Notes: a model not told the origin generated them from the letters alone. A stretch of 56,511 bases of DNA from JANWZL01 sp037445185 (GCA_037445185.1 JBBIKZ010000003.1:1-56511); one strand, 5' to 3'. Shown: positions 26,937-35,904, counted from the first letter of the stretch. Translations and numbers: made by a program.

Positions 26937-28286
26937 ATGAAGCGCACAACCCTCTCCCTCGCCATCGCCCTCTTGACCGCCCTCGGTGCGCAGGCCGCCG
27001 AGCAGGCCCCCGCCTCCGCGGCGACGGCCAGCCAGCCGGCCAAGCCGGTGCCGCAGACCCCCGAGGCCTGGCTGCAGCGCATGACCGACTTCACCCAAAA
27101 CATGTCGGCCTTCAAGGATCCCAAGGTGCTCGTGCCCTGGTTCAACGCCGTCACCGAGCCCGGCTTCTACACTACCATGGGCAACCTGGTGATGGACCCC
27201 GCCGGCTGGCTGCGCATGATGAACAGCATGGTCGATCCCAACGCCTACCGCAACGTGGCCGAATTCGCCGACCCGAATGTCTACATGAAGTGGCTGGCGG
27301 CGAGCATGGACCCCAACTTCTACACGGCGCTGCTCACCACCCTGACCGATCCGGGCAAGACGATGCGCTGGGCCATGCTGCCGGTCGATCCCAAACTGTG
27401 GGGCATGATGCTGAACACCCTCAACCCGGCGGTATACCTCAAGTGGATGATGGCCCCCCTGGATCCGCGCGCCATCCAACTCATGACCGCTCCGCTCAAT
27501 CCCAACGTCTACCTGGGTTGGCTGGGCGCCGCCATGGATCCCAAGACCTACGGCCCGATGTGGGCCGGCTTCCTCAATCCGACGCTGCCCGCGGCCACGA
27601 CGCCGTGGACTGCTGCCCCCTACGGCACGACCGGCTTCAACCCCTTCGACCCCAACGCACTGATGGGCATGTTCGGCATGCCGGCGCCCACGCCGGCCGC
27701 CCCCGCCGCCAAGCCCTCACCGGCGGCCCCCGCAGCGGCAGCCGCCGCACCGGCGCCCGCCCCGGCAGCCAAGACGGTCGAAGCCGTCAAGCCTGCCGAG
27801 GCGACCACGCCGGCGGTCGTCGCCAAGCCTGCCGAGGCGCCCAAGGTGGACGCCCCCGCGCTCGCCGAGCCGGCCAAGTCCGCCCCGCCCGCAGTCGCGA
27901 CCAGCAAGGTGGTGCTTGCGGGTGACGCCCTGTTCAAGCTGAACAAGTCCGGCATCCGCGACCTGTCCAAGGAGGGCAAGCAGCGTCTGGACGAGGTGGC
28001 GGAGAAGATCAAGGCCCTGGGCGAGGTGGAGCAGATCAAGATCGTCGGCCACGCCGACGCCAGTGGCAAGCCGGAGACCAACCGCAGGCTGTCCGAGGCG
28101 CGCGCCCGCTCGGTCAAGTCCTATCTGGTGGCCAAGGGCGTCAAGCCCAGCGTGATCATCACCAGCGGCGTGGGCGATGCCCAACCCGTGGTCCAGTGCG
28201 ACATGAACCTGCCCAAGGACAAGCTGGCGGAATGCCTGGCGCCGAACCGCCGCGTCGAGATCGAGGTGATCGGCAAGGCTAAGTGA
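26937..28286 (+). CDS. Exported OmpA-domain protein with periodic DP/NP-Y-W repeats
   Basis: 449 residues. Signal peptide MKRTTLSLAIALLTALGAQA. Residues about 45-215 form a periodic array in which an Asp/Asn-Pro pair followed by a Tyr/Trp and a hydrophobic WM-like stretch recurs every ~18-22 residues (DPNVYMKWLAASMDPNFY, NPAVYLKWMMAPLDPRA, NPNVYLGWLGAAMDPKTY). A Pro/Ala-rich linker (about 225-315) follows, then an OmpA/MotB-like domain (about 325-449) with IKIVGHADASGKPETNRRLS and NRRVEIEVI, which binds peptidoglycan in this family. It therefore probably sits in the periplasm anchored to the wall; the function of the repeat array is unknown. It follows the hppA terminator, so it is a separate unit. 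Confidence 0.8.
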   Translation: MKRTTLSLAIALLTALGAQAAEQAPASAATASQPAKPVPQTPEAWLQRMTDFTQNMSAFKDPKVLVPWFNAVTEPGFYTTMGNLVMDPAGWLRMMNSMVDPNAYRNVAEFADPNVYMKWLAASMDPNFYTALLTTLTDPGKTMRWAMLPVDPKLWGMMLNTLNPAVYLKWMMAPLDPRAIQLMTAPLNPNVYLGWLGAAMDPKTYGPMWAGFLNPTLPAATTPWTAAPYGTTGFNPFDPNALMGMFGMPAPTPAAPAAKPSPAAPAAAAAAPAPAPAAKTVEAVKPAEATTPAVVAKPAEAPKVDAPALAEPAKSAPPAVATSKVVLAGDALFKLNKSGIRDLSKEGKQRLDEVAEKIKALGEVEQIKIVGHADASGKPETNRRLSEARARSVKSYLVAKGVKPSVIITSGVGDAQPVVQCDMNLPKDKLAECLAPNRRVEIEVIGKAK

Positions 28287-28384
28287 TCACTGCGTCGTGA
28301 TGACGTCCGCCCGGGCCGGGCTGGCCCCGCCATGGGGGAGGCATCCCGGCCGGGACGGCAGCTCGGCGATGCCGCGGGGCCCGG

Positions 28385-28645
28385 CTAGGGCGCATCCTCC
28401 GCCGGCCCCACCCGTTGCCAGGAATTCTCGTTGAGGCGGACCTCGTACTTCGCCCAGCGGCAGAATTCCTCCAGGGTGCACAGGCCCGTCTTGCGCCGGC
28501 AGGCACCGGCCATGCCCTGGAAACGCACCGTCTCCTCGCCGCTGTCGGGGTCCATGGAGAATTCGATCACCTGACGCACGCCCCAGGCGCGGCCGTAGGC
28601 ACCGTTGCTGTAGCAGCGGCCGATGGCGATGTCGCTCGCGTTCAT
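28385..28645 (-). CDS. Small hypothetical protein, 86 aa, after the CbbO/NorD-like gene
   Basis: Family not recognised. Reads like a compact beta-rich soluble protein: IAIGRCYSNGAYGRAWGVRQ, then VIEFSMDPDSGEETVRFQGM and a Cys pair region ACRRKTGLCTLEEFCRWAKYE. No export signal. It starts 10 bases after the upstream VWA gene's stop and is probably the last gene of the CbbQ-cytochrome-CbbO unit. Four cysteines could bind a metal, but no standard motif is evident. Confidence 0.65.
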   Translation of the reverse strand: MNASDIAIGRCYSNGAYGRAWGVRQVIEFSMDPDSGEETVRFQGMAGACRRKTGLCTLEEFCRWAKYEVRLNENSWQRVGPAEDAP

Positions 28646-28655
28646 GCCCTGGCGG

Positions 28656-30788
28656 TCAGGTCGTGATGCGCCGGTAGATGTCCGCCACCTTGAAGGGTAG
28701 GTCGGCCACGTCGTCCAGGATGATGTAGCGGGCGGCGCCGTACATGTGCGGCAGGTAATCGCGCGCCTCGCGGTCGATGGTGATGCAGAACGGGTGGATG
28801 CCGGCGCGGCGCGCCTCCAGCAACGCCATACGGGTGTCCTCGACGCCGTAGACGCCGCGGTAGACGTCGAAATAGTCGTCCGGTCGGCCGTCCGACAGGG
28901 TGACCAGTACCTTGGTGCGTGCCTCCACCTGGTTCAGCAGCTTGGTCAGGTGGCGGATGGCGAAACCCATCCTGGTGTACTCCTGCGGGCGGATGCCGGA
29001 GATGCGAGCCTTGACCTCGTCCGTGTAGGCCTCGTCGAAGGTCTTGATGCGGAACAGTTCGCAGCGCTTGCGCGTGATGCCGGAAAAGCCGTAGATGGCA
29101 TAGCGGTCGCCCAGCCGCTCCAGGGCCTCGCACAGGAGGATGAGCGCCTCGCGCTCGGCCTCGTTGATCCAGCCGCGGGTACTGCCGGACATGTCCACCA
29201 TGAAGACGACGGCGATGTTGCGCTCGGCGCGGTGTAGCCGCACGAACAGGCGGTCGCTCATCTCGCGTCCGTCGCGGGCGTCGGCCAGGGCCTCGACCAG
29301 GGCGTCGATGTCCACCTCGTCGCCATAGGCCTGACGCTTCATCAGCCGGTTCTCGTCGCGCATGGCCTCGAAGGCGCGACGCAGACCCTTGACGATGCCG
29401 CTGTGGCGCTCCAGCGTCTGGCGGTAGAAATCGTCATGGACCGGTTTCACCTCCTTCTCCCGCATCACGCACCAGTTCTTGCGGTAATGCTGGCGGCCGT
29501 GGTCCCACTCGGCATAGAGCTCGGCACCCTCCTCGTGGTAAGTCCCCTGCCAGACGGCATCCGGATCGGCGCGCTGCTCCTCGTACAGGCTGGCATCGTA
29601 TTCCCCCTCGCCGGCCGGCACCAGGTATTCGGGCGGGATCTCGCCAAAGTCGAGCCACACCGACGTGAGGAGCTGTTTCACGTCGTCGGGCGGCGCGATG
29701 GGGGCGCCATCCAGGGTGAGCTCGAAGTCGAGACGACCGACCTCCTCGCGCACCTCGACGTCGAAGCCAGCCAGCTCCTGCGCCATCGGCGCGTCCTTGG
29801 TCGGTGCTGCCTCGTCGCGGTGGCGGTGCAGTTCCTCCGCGAGCTGCGCGAGCTTGATGCGCAGCCGCGCCTTTTCCTTGTCCAGACGGCCGGCGCGCGC
29901 GCTCACCACCGCCTCGGGCCGCAGTTCGCCCTGGTAGCACAGCGGCATGAAGTCGGGCAGGGCATAGGCCGCGCCGAGCAGGGCGAGGCTGTCCTCGACG
30001 CGTGCCTGCGGCGCTGCGAGCCGCGCACGCACCGTCTCCCAGGCGGGCGGGAGCGTCTCCCCAAGGAGGGCTGTCAGCCTTTGCATCTCCCGGTGCAGGC
30101 CGGGCAACTCGCGTTCGATGCAGGCGGTCAGGCGCAGGGTTTCCAGGGCGTGGAATTGTGTCAAGGCGCGATCCGGGTGGGGGTAGTTGGCGCAGGCGGC
30201 CTGGATGTCGACCCTGAGGGTGCCGTAGCGGGTCTGCGCCCAGAGCAGGGCACAGCTTGCCTTGGCGAGCTTGAAGTTGTCCTCGAGCCGCGGGAAGCGG
30301 GCGGTGATGGCGGGTAGAAAGATGCGCTCGCCGTCGGTGTAGGGCGTCTGCCCCTGCTCGAGCTTGAGCCGACGGCCGGACAGGCCGCGCACGAAGTTCC
30401 CGAGCACGCCGGCGATGTCTTCGAACAGGGCACCGGCCGTGTGCTCCGAGCGCACGTGCACGAAGCTGTCGACCTGATCGGCCACGCTGATGGCGGCATA
30501 CATGCCGGCACGGTCGTAGGTGTCGCACAGATGCACGGCCCAGGCCTCGATGGCGCGCCGGTCGAGACGCTCGAGCAGGTCGGGCGCGCGTTGGCTGAAG
30601 CGGAAGGCGAGCGTGATGTGCGTGCTGGCGATACGCTTGATCCAGTCGAGCACGAAATCCTGGTCATCGCGCTCGAGGCGGCACAGGGCCCGTGCCACCG
30701 GGCCGACGTTGTGGAAGGTGAACTCGGTCTCCAGCCACTCGTCGAGCAGGGCCTCGATCTCGCCGCGGGTGAGCTGCGGGGCAGACAC
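28656..30788 (-). CDS. CbbO/NorD-type von Willebrand factor A protein
   Basis: 710 residues. The N-terminal 480 residues are the alpha-helical middle/N-region typical of CbbO/NorD, and the VWA domain follows (about 505-705). The MIDAS is intact: VVFMVDMSGSTRG (DxSxS), with TLSDGRPDDYFD as the distal Asp. CbbO works with the AAA+ ATPase CbbQ to remodel inhibited RuBisCO; NorD works with NorQ on nitric oxide reductase. Neither RuBisCO nor nor genes occur here, so I cannot assign the client. Upstream, in the same operon, are a cytochrome c and the cognate AAA ATPase. Confidence 0.85.
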   Translation of the reverse strand: MSAPQLTRGEIEALLDEWLETEFTFHNVGPVARALCRLERDDQDFVLDWIKRIASTHITLAFRFSQRAPDLLERLDRRAIEAWAVHLCDTYDRAGMYAAISVADQVDSFVHVRSEHTAGALFEDIAGVLGNFVRGLSGRRLKLEQGQTPYTDGERIFLPAITARFPRLEDNFKLAKASCALLWAQTRYGTLRVDIQAACANYPHPDRALTQFHALETLRLTACIERELPGLHREMQRLTALLGETLPPAWETVRARLAAPQARVEDSLALLGAAYALPDFMPLCYQGELRPEAVVSARAGRLDKEKARLRIKLAQLAEELHRHRDEAAPTKDAPMAQELAGFDVEVREEVGRLDFELTLDGAPIAPPDDVKQLLTSVWLDFGEIPPEYLVPAGEGEYDASLYEEQRADPDAVWQGTYHEEGAELYAEWDHGRQHYRKNWCVMREKEVKPVHDDFYRQTLERHSGIVKGLRRAFEAMRDENRLMKRQAYGDEVDIDALVEALADARDGREMSDRLFVRLHRAERNIAVVFMVDMSGSTRGWINEAEREALILLCEALERLGDRYAIYGFSGITRKRCELFRIKTFDEAYTDEVKARISGIRPQEYTRMGFAIRHLTKLLNQVEARTKVLVTLSDGRPDDYFDVYRGVYGVEDTRMALLEARRAGIHPFCITIDREARDYLPHMYGAARYIILDDVADLPFKVADIYRRITT

Positions 30789-30799
30789 GCACGCCCCGG

Positions 30800-31141
30800 C
30801 TATTCGTAGGTCTTGAACCTGCCGCCGGCCGCGTTGGCCATGTAGGCAACGGCGCGCTTGACCTCCAGGTCGCTCAGGTGCGGGTGCCCCCCCTTGGGCG
30901 GCATCTTGCGGATGCCGCGGATGGCCGTGCGCTCGAGCATGCGCTGCCCCTCGGCGATGAGGGGGCGCCAGGCCTTGCGGTCGCCCAGCTTGGGGGCATT
31001 GAGCTCACCGGTGGTATGGCAGGCGGCGCAATAGTGTTCATACACCTCGGCCCCCGATTTGGGCGGCCTGTCGGTCTGTGCACGGGCAGCGAACGGCAAC
31101 AGCACGGCCACGACCACGATCAGGGGAAAACGCATGGACAT
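30800..31141 (-). CDS. Small exported c-type cytochrome
   Basis: 113 residues. Signal peptide MSMRFPLIVVVAVLLPFAARA. A single haem site CAACH near residue 38, with a distal Met in RKMPPKGGHPHLSD, the class I (cytochrome c5-like) arrangement; this size and the MPPKGG loop suggest a periplasmic single-haem electron carrier. The start is fixed by AGGAGGTCGAC directly before ATG. It lies 14 bases downstream of the CbbQ/NorQ-like gene's stop and 11 bases before the VWA gene, so it is inserted into that operon. Its redox partner is unknown. Confidence 0.9.
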   Translation of the reverse strand: MSMRFPLIVVVAVLLPFAARAQTDRPPKSGAEVYEHYCAACHTTGELNAPKLGDRKAWRPLIAEGQRMLERTAIRGIRKMPPKGGHPHLSDLEVKRAVAYMANAAGGRFKTYE

Positions 31142-31155
31142 GTCGACCTCCTGGA

Positions 31156-31968
31156 TCAGAAGATGGACGAGGACAGTTCCTGCATGGCCGCCAGCATGTC
31201 GGCGTCATCCGTCACCGCCTGAGCGACGGCGCTCTGGCAGGCGGCCACCGGATCGATGCCACCGGCGATGAGCTTGCCGGCGTGGACCAGCAGCCGCGTC
31301 GAGGCGCCTTCCTCCAGGCCGCTGCCCTTGAGGTTGCGCGTCATCTGGGCGAACTTGACCAGGCGCTCGGCCATGGCGGCATCGACGCCGGATTCGTTGG
31401 CAACGATCTTGCGTTCCAGCTCCGGCGCGGGGTAGTCGAACTCCAGGGCGACGAAACGCTGGCGGGTGGATTGCTTCAGGTCCTTGAGTACGCTCTGGTA
31501 GCCTGGGTTGTAGGAGATGGCCAGGCAGAAGGTCTCGGGCGCCTCGAGGAGCTGGCCCAGTTTCTCCATCGGCAGGGTACGGCGGTCGTCGGCCAGCGGG
31601 TGGATCACCACCATGGTGTCCTTGCGCGCCTCGACGATCTCGTCCAGATAGCAGATGCCGCCCACGCGCACCGCGCGGGTGAGCGGGCCGTCGACCCAGA
31701 CGGTCTCGCCACCTTTCACCAGGTAGCGCCCCACCAGGTCGGAGGCGGTCAGGTCGTCATGGCAGGAGACCGTGATCAGGGGTCGCTCGAGCCGCCAGGC
31801 CATGTACTCCATGAAGCGGGTCTTGCCGCAGCCGGTGGGACCCTTGAGCAGCACCGGCAGGCGGTTGGCATAGGCGGCTTCAAAGATGGCGATCTCGTTG
31901 CCGACCGGCTCGTAATAAGGTTCTTTGCGGATGAAATGCTCTTCGGGGGCAAGGGTGTGGGCGTCCAA
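31156..31968 (-). CDS. CbbQ/NorQ-type AAA+ ATPase (MoxR family)
   Basis: 270 residues if translation begins at TTG (31968), which has GAGG six bases upstream and gives the family-like LDAHTLAPEEHFIRKEPYYE; a further upstream TTG (32040) would add 24 residues that do not look like the family. Walker A LLKGPTGCGKTRFMEY, Walker B GICYLDEIVEARKD, sensor YNPGYQSVLKDLKQSTRQR. CbbQ/NorQ with its VWA partner remodels an enzyme complex at the cost of ATP. Here it heads a cbbQ-cytochrome-cbbO operon. Confidence 0.85.
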   Translation of the reverse strand: MDAHTLAPEEHFIRKEPYYEPVGNEIAIFEAAYANRLPVLLKGPTGCGKTRFMEYMAWRLERPLITVSCHDDLTASDLVGRYLVKGGETVWVDGPLTRAVRVGGICYLDEIVEARKDTMVVIHPLADDRRTLPMEKLGQLLEAPETFCLAISYNPGYQSVLKDLKQSTRQRFVALEFDYPAPELERKIVANESGVDAAMAERLVKFAQMTRNLKGSGLEEGASTRLLVHAGKLIAGGIDPVAACQSAVAQAVTDDADMLAAMQELSSSIF

Positions 31969-32201
31969 AGTTGACCTCGGATCTGGCGTTGACGTCGGGC
32001 AGCAGCCGGCGCGGGCAGGGTGGTCCGTGATTGTCCTCAATCCGCAGTGCCCGGCTCAACCCCCATGACAACAGGGGTTAGGGGTGTAACCACCCGTCAC
32101 AGGCTGAAACAGCTTGCAAACGCGCCGCTTACAGCGCATGGCTAGGCTTTAATCACCGGCGCCGCATGGTGCGGGCCGGCCTGAATGGAAGGAGTGGCGC
32201 G

Positions 32202-32633
32202 ATGAAAGACGGCATGATGATGAAGACCCTGGGTATACTGGTCCTCTCGACCCTCGCCCTCGCCGCCGGTACGGCAAAGGCCGACGGCCGCGGCTGTCAG
32301 ACCCCCATGCAGCACCCCTATGCCGCGCATGTCCAGCCAGCCCCGCATTGGGGTTGGCATGCCGGTCAGGGCGGTGAGCGCTGGAATGACCGCATCGACC
32401 TGCGTCAGGACAGGCAGGCGGGTCTCATCCGCTATGGCGTGCATACCGGCCAGCTCACGCCGCGCGAGGCGCAGCGGCTGCTGGCCGAGCAGCGACAGAT
32501 CGATCGACTGCAGCGCCTGTTCATGGCCGACGGCTATCTCAGCCCGCAAGAACGCCAAAGACTGGGCCTCGCCTTGCACGAGGCGAGGCAGAACATCCGC
32601 GAGCAACTGCATGATCGGCAGTATCGTTGGTAG
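32202..32633 (+). CDS. Exported helical protein, unknown function
   Basis: 143 residues. ATG with GGAAGGAG upstream; the signal peptide runs MKDGMMMKTLGILVLSTLAL to about ATAKA. The mature part starts with a His/Trp/Pro-rich patch (PYAAHVQPAPHWGWHAGQ), possibly metal-binding, followed by two amphipathic helices with a repeated pattern LTPREAQRLLAEQRQIDRLQ and LSPQERQRLGLALHEARQNI. This resembles other small periplasmic proteins with SPxE-type helix turns, but I do not know a named family. Convergent with the YkgJ gene; a hairpin lies between. Confidence 0.7.
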   Translation: MKDGMMMKTLGILVLSTLALAAGTAKADGRGCQTPMQHPYAAHVQPAPHWGWHAGQGGERWNDRIDLRQDRQAGLIRYGVHTGQLTPREAQRLLAEQRQIDRLQRLFMADGYLSPQERQRLGLALHEARQNIREQLHDRQYRW

Positions 32634-32720
32634 GGCTGGCCTCAGCTTGGGCCGCCGCCGGAGACGTCTTCCACGCCCAGCGGTGGACAGATCCTGGCCT
32701 CACCCTGCCCTCGGCTTGTG

Positions 32721-32747
32721 GGCCTGCGGTTCGCTGGACCGCAGGCC
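32721..32747. terminator. Hairpin between convergent genes
   Basis: GGCCTGCGGT, 7-base loop, ACCGCAGGCC, a 10-bp perfect stem between two convergent genes. There is no clear T-tract on either strand, so termination is inferred from position only. Confidence 0.45.
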
Positions 32748-32759
32748 GGCAGCGATCGA

Positions 32760-33692
32760 TCAGTCGCCACCGCCCAGCTTGCGGAAGTGTTCCGAGTATT
32801 TCTCGTCCTCGAGGCGCTCGCGGTTGGCCTCGAACTCCGCGCGCATCTGAGCGGCCTTCGCCTTCAGCCGCGCCATGCGCTTTTCCTGGGCGCCCGGCCG
32901 CTCCGTCAGGAATTTCTCGTTGAACAACACCTGCTTCAGAAAATTCATCGCGAAATCGAGCAGCTTCTCGTCATCGGCGACGATCTCGGCCATGGTGTCG
33001 ACCGGCACGTCATAGGTGTCGTTGAACGAGGGGCTCATGACGAAGCCGCGGAAGCGATCGAGGTCGTAACTGGCCATGAAGAACATCTGGTTGGACAGCT
33101 GCGTCGGTCGGCCGATGGAGGGACCGGCCGACTTGCGCTTCAACACCAGCTGACGCCAGGCGCGCCCCTTCTCGTCGTACTCGACGACCCCCTGTTCCTG
33201 CCGGTATTCGTCGATGGTGAGCTTGCGCTCCTCCTGGTGCCCCAGACAGGTGGCCTCCTTGACCAGGGCATAGGCCTGGCGGTCCGTATACTCATCCTGG
33301 CGACGCAGGGACAGCAGGGCCACCGGATAGTAGCGGCAGGCGGTGGGCCGGTCCGCGTAGACGCTGCAGCCCTCGGGCACCATGAACTGACAGGCCGAGC
33401 CGCCCTCGACCGCCTTGAGTTTCACCCCCGGCATGCCGTCCTTGTCCATCTCGTAGGGCACGGTGTACTTCTGCAGGAACTCGCCCGAGGTGAGACCCAG
33501 CCGGTTTTTCAGCCGCAGGATGTCATAGGGGGTCAGCGTAATGTCGATGTTGCTGCAGCAGACATTCCAGCACTTGACACCCTTGTGGCAGCGAAACTGG
33601 ATCGTGTGGTCGCCGTCCAGCATCTTGGGCATGATCGGCGCCGCCTGGATGGGGGCGTCCTTGGCCAGGCTCTTGAATTGATTCTCGTCCAT
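32760..33692 (-). CDS. YkgJ-type zinc/iron cysteine-cluster protein
   Basis: 310 residues. The YkgJ/UPF0153 core has CHKGVKCWNVCCSNIDITLT near residues 36-55 and a second pair in CSVYADRPTACRYYPVALL. These Cys motifs are thought to chelate a metal, but the function of the family is not established. The C-terminal ~120 residues are alpha-helical and Lys/Arg/Glu-rich (EKRMARLKAKAAQMRAEFEA). The ATG (33690-33692) follows a GGAG-like AGCGGAG region. Convergent with the exported helical protein; upstream lies a repeat-rich spacer and the aprA terminator. Confidence 0.85.
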   Translation of the reverse strand: MDENQFKSLAKDAPIQAAPIMPKMLDGDHTIQFRCHKGVKCWNVCCSNIDITLTPYDILRLKNRLGLTSGEFLQKYTVPYEMDKDGMPGVKLKAVEGGSACQFMVPEGCSVYADRPTACRYYPVALLSLRRQDEYTDRQAYALVKEATCLGHQEERKLTIDEYRQEQGVVEYDEKGRAWRQLVLKRKSAGPSIGRPTQLSNQMFFMASYDLDRFRGFVMSPSFNDTYDVPVDTMAEIVADDEKLLDFAMNFLKQVLFNEKFLTERPGAQEKRMARLKAKAAQMRAEFEANRERLEDEKYSEHFRKLGGGD

Positions 33693-33704
33693 GTCGGGCT
33701 CCGC

Positions 33705-33808
33705 TCAGGGGTCAGAGGTCAGAGGTCAGGTAACAGTAAAAGTTTCCGTCGGCGTAGCCGACGCTTGAAAACCCGATACCTGACCTCTGTTTCCTGTTAC
33801 CTGATATC
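33705..33808. repeat. Inverted repeat unit with TCAGAGG direct repeats
   Basis: Starts with TCAGGGGTCAGAGGTCAGAGGTCAGG (three to four copies of a GTCAGAG-like unit) and returns in inverted form at 33778-33804 (ACCTGACCTCTG...CTGTTACCTG), with a hairpin GTCGGC-GTA-GCCGAC between them. No coding potential. Related TCAGGG-type direct repeats occur at 38718-38742. Function unknown; possibly a degenerate small mobile element. Confidence 0.55.
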
Positions 33809-33811
33809 AAA

Positions 33812-33842
33812 AGCAAAACCGGGCGCCTTGTGAGCGCCCGGT
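33812..33842 (-). terminator. Rho-independent terminator of aprA
   Basis: Minus strand: ACCGGGCGC, 7-base loop, GCGCCCGGT, followed by TTTGCTTTT. It lies 20-50 bases past the aprA stop. Confidence 0.85.
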
Positions 33843-33863
33843 CTCTCACCTAACCCTGACCGC

Positions 33864-35885
33864 TTAGTGCGCGGCGGGCTTGAACAGCTTCGACTTGTCG
33901 ACCAGGTCCACGTGGGCGCGCTTGAACACGGTCCACTTCTGGGTGGTCTTGTCGTAGATCGAGTTCACGAAGCAGTGCCAGTTCTCTTCGTCGATGAAGT
34001 TCTTGTCGGCGCGATAGTAGAAGCCGGGGTAGCGGCTCTCTTGGCGGAACTGGATGTGCTTCATGTGGGCCTCGGCCGTGAGGATGCGGTGGTAGTTCTC
34101 CCAGGCCCGCAGCAGCTCGTGCAGGTCCTTGGCGCGCATCTTCTGGGCGTCTTCCTTGAGCATGGTCAGCTTCTCTTCCGCCACCTCCAGCATCTTGGCG
34201 TTGGTGGTGTAGTAAGTGGCCACACCGGCAACGTACTCGTCCATGATCTTCTGCAGGCGGAACTGCAGCATCTTGGGCGTGATGTAGTGGGGGTTGACGT
34301 CGATGGCGGTGGTGTAGTCCTTGAACTCGAGGTAGTTACGCACCGGCTTGTAGATCTCTTCCACCAGCTGTTCCACCGGGGTGTCGAGCTCGGGCTTGAG
34401 ATCCTTGTGGTCGAGGCAGTACTTGACCATGGCCTTGGCGGCGATACGGCCTTCGGCATGCGAGCCGGAGGAGAACTTGTGGCCGGAGGCGCCCACGCCG
34501 TCACCGGCGGTGAACAGGCCCTTGACCGTGGTCATGCCGCGATAACCCCAGTGCCAGCCGGAGGGCAGCTGTGCCGGGATCTTGTCCTTCTCGGGGTGGG
34601 CCTCCTCGGTGGGGGCACCCACGTCTTCCGGACCGGACACCCAGATGCCGCAGCAGCCGGAGTGGGAGCCGAGGAGATAAGGCTCGGTGGGCATGAGCTC
34701 GGAGTTCTTCTTCTCCGGCTCGATGTTTTCGCCGACCCAGATGCCGCACTGGCCGACGCACATGTCGAGGAAGTCCTCCCAGGCCTCGGCCTCGAGGTGC
34801 TTGACCTCGCGCGGGGACAGGGTCTCACGCAGCTTGGCCAGCGCAGTCACGGTGTCCATGTAGATGGGACCGCGGCCTTCCTTCATCTCCTTGAGCATCA
34901 AGTGGTTGCGCAGACAGGAGGCGGGCACGGCGGCCTGGCCATACGGGGGATAGTCGTTCAGCAGATCCTTGTTCTTCTGCATGTAGACTTCGCCGAAGGC
35001 GTTGACGGCCTGGGCCTTGAACAGCAGGAACCAGGCGCCGACCGGGCCGTAGCCGTCCTTGAATCGGGCGGGCACGAAGCGGTTTTCCATCATCGTGAGC
35101 TCCGCCCCGGCCTCGGCGGCCATGGCATAGGTGGAGCCGGCGTTCCACACCGGATACCAGGCGCGACCGGTACCTTCGCCCACGGAGCGCGGGCGGAAGA
35201 TGTTCACGCAGCCGCCGGCGGCGAGCAGGATGGCCTTGGCCTTGTACACGTAGACCTTGTGCTCGCGCACGGAGAAGCCCACGGCACCGGCGATGCGGTT
35301 CTTGTCGTTCTTGTCGTTCACCAGCTTGACGATGAACACGCGCTCCTGGATGCGGTCCATGCCCAGGGCCTTCTTGGCGGCCTCGGCCACGATCCACTTG
35401 TAGGACTCGCCGTTGATCATGATCTGCCACTTGCCGGAGCGCACGGGCTTGCCGCCGTCCTTGAGCGCCGGCAGGCCCTGGGCGCCGTCGTGACGCTCGC
35501 CGTTTTCGTCGGTCTTCCAGATCGGCAGGCCCCACTCCTCGAACAGGTGCACCGAATCGTCGACGTGACGGCCCAGGTCGTAGGCGAGGTCGTCGCGGGT
35601 GATGCCCATCAGGTCGTTCGAGACCATGCGGGCATAGTCGGCGGGATCCTGCTCGGAACCGATGTAGGTGTTGATGGCGGACAGGCCCTGCGCCACGGCA
35701 CCGGAACGGTCCATGGCGGCCTTGTCGACCAGCTTGATCTTCAGATCGATGCCAGCTTCGGCCTTGGCGGCGTCGGCCCAGCGCATGATCTCATAAGCGG
35801 CACCACAGCAGGCCATGCCGCCACCGATCATCAGGATGTCGACCTCTTCCTGGATGACCTCGGGATTACCAAATTCACCAGCCAT
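33864..35885 (-). CDS. aprA: Adenylylsulfate reductase, alpha subunit
   Basis: 673 residues, a normal length for AprA. It is the FAD-containing catalytic subunit; with AprB it interconverts APS and sulfite + AMP in the cytoplasm, oxidatively in sulfur oxidisers. The FAD Rossmann motif is VDILMIGGGMACCGAAYE (residues about 15-32), with the fumarate reductase-type succinate dehydrogenase fold; IYMDTVTALAKL and KFSSGSHAEGRIAAKAM are characteristic. It starts 19 bases after the aprB stop with a GAGAAAGGGAAATACA ribosome site. It is the last gene of sat-aprB-aprA. Confidence 0.96.
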   Translation of the reverse strand: MAGEFGNPEVIQEEVDILMIGGGMACCGAAYEIMRWADAAKAEAGIDLKIKLVDKAAMDRSGAVAQGLSAINTYIGSEQDPADYARMVSNDLMGITRDDLAYDLGRHVDDSVHLFEEWGLPIWKTDENGERHDGAQGLPALKDGGKPVRSGKWQIMINGESYKWIVAEAAKKALGMDRIQERVFIVKLVNDKNDKNRIAGAVGFSVREHKVYVYKAKAILLAAGGCVNIFRPRSVGEGTGRAWYPVWNAGSTYAMAAEAGAELTMMENRFVPARFKDGYGPVGAWFLLFKAQAVNAFGEVYMQKNKDLLNDYPPYGQAAVPASCLRNHLMLKEMKEGRGPIYMDTVTALAKLRETLSPREVKHLEAEAWEDFLDMCVGQCGIWVGENIEPEKKNSELMPTEPYLLGSHSGCCGIWVSGPEDVGAPTEEAHPEKDKIPAQLPSGWHWGYRGMTTVKGLFTAGDGVGASGHKFSSGSHAEGRIAAKAMVKYCLDHKDLKPELDTPVEQLVEEIYKPVRNYLEFKDYTTAIDVNPHYITPKMLQFRLQKIMDEYVAGVATYYTTNAKMLEVAEEKLTMLKEDAQKMRAKDLHELLRAWENYHRILTAEAHMKHIQFRQESRYPGFYYRADKNFIDEENWHCFVNSIYDKTTQKWTVFKRAHVDLVDKSKLFKPAAH

Positions 35886-35904
35886 TGTATTTCCCTTTCT
35901 CAGA

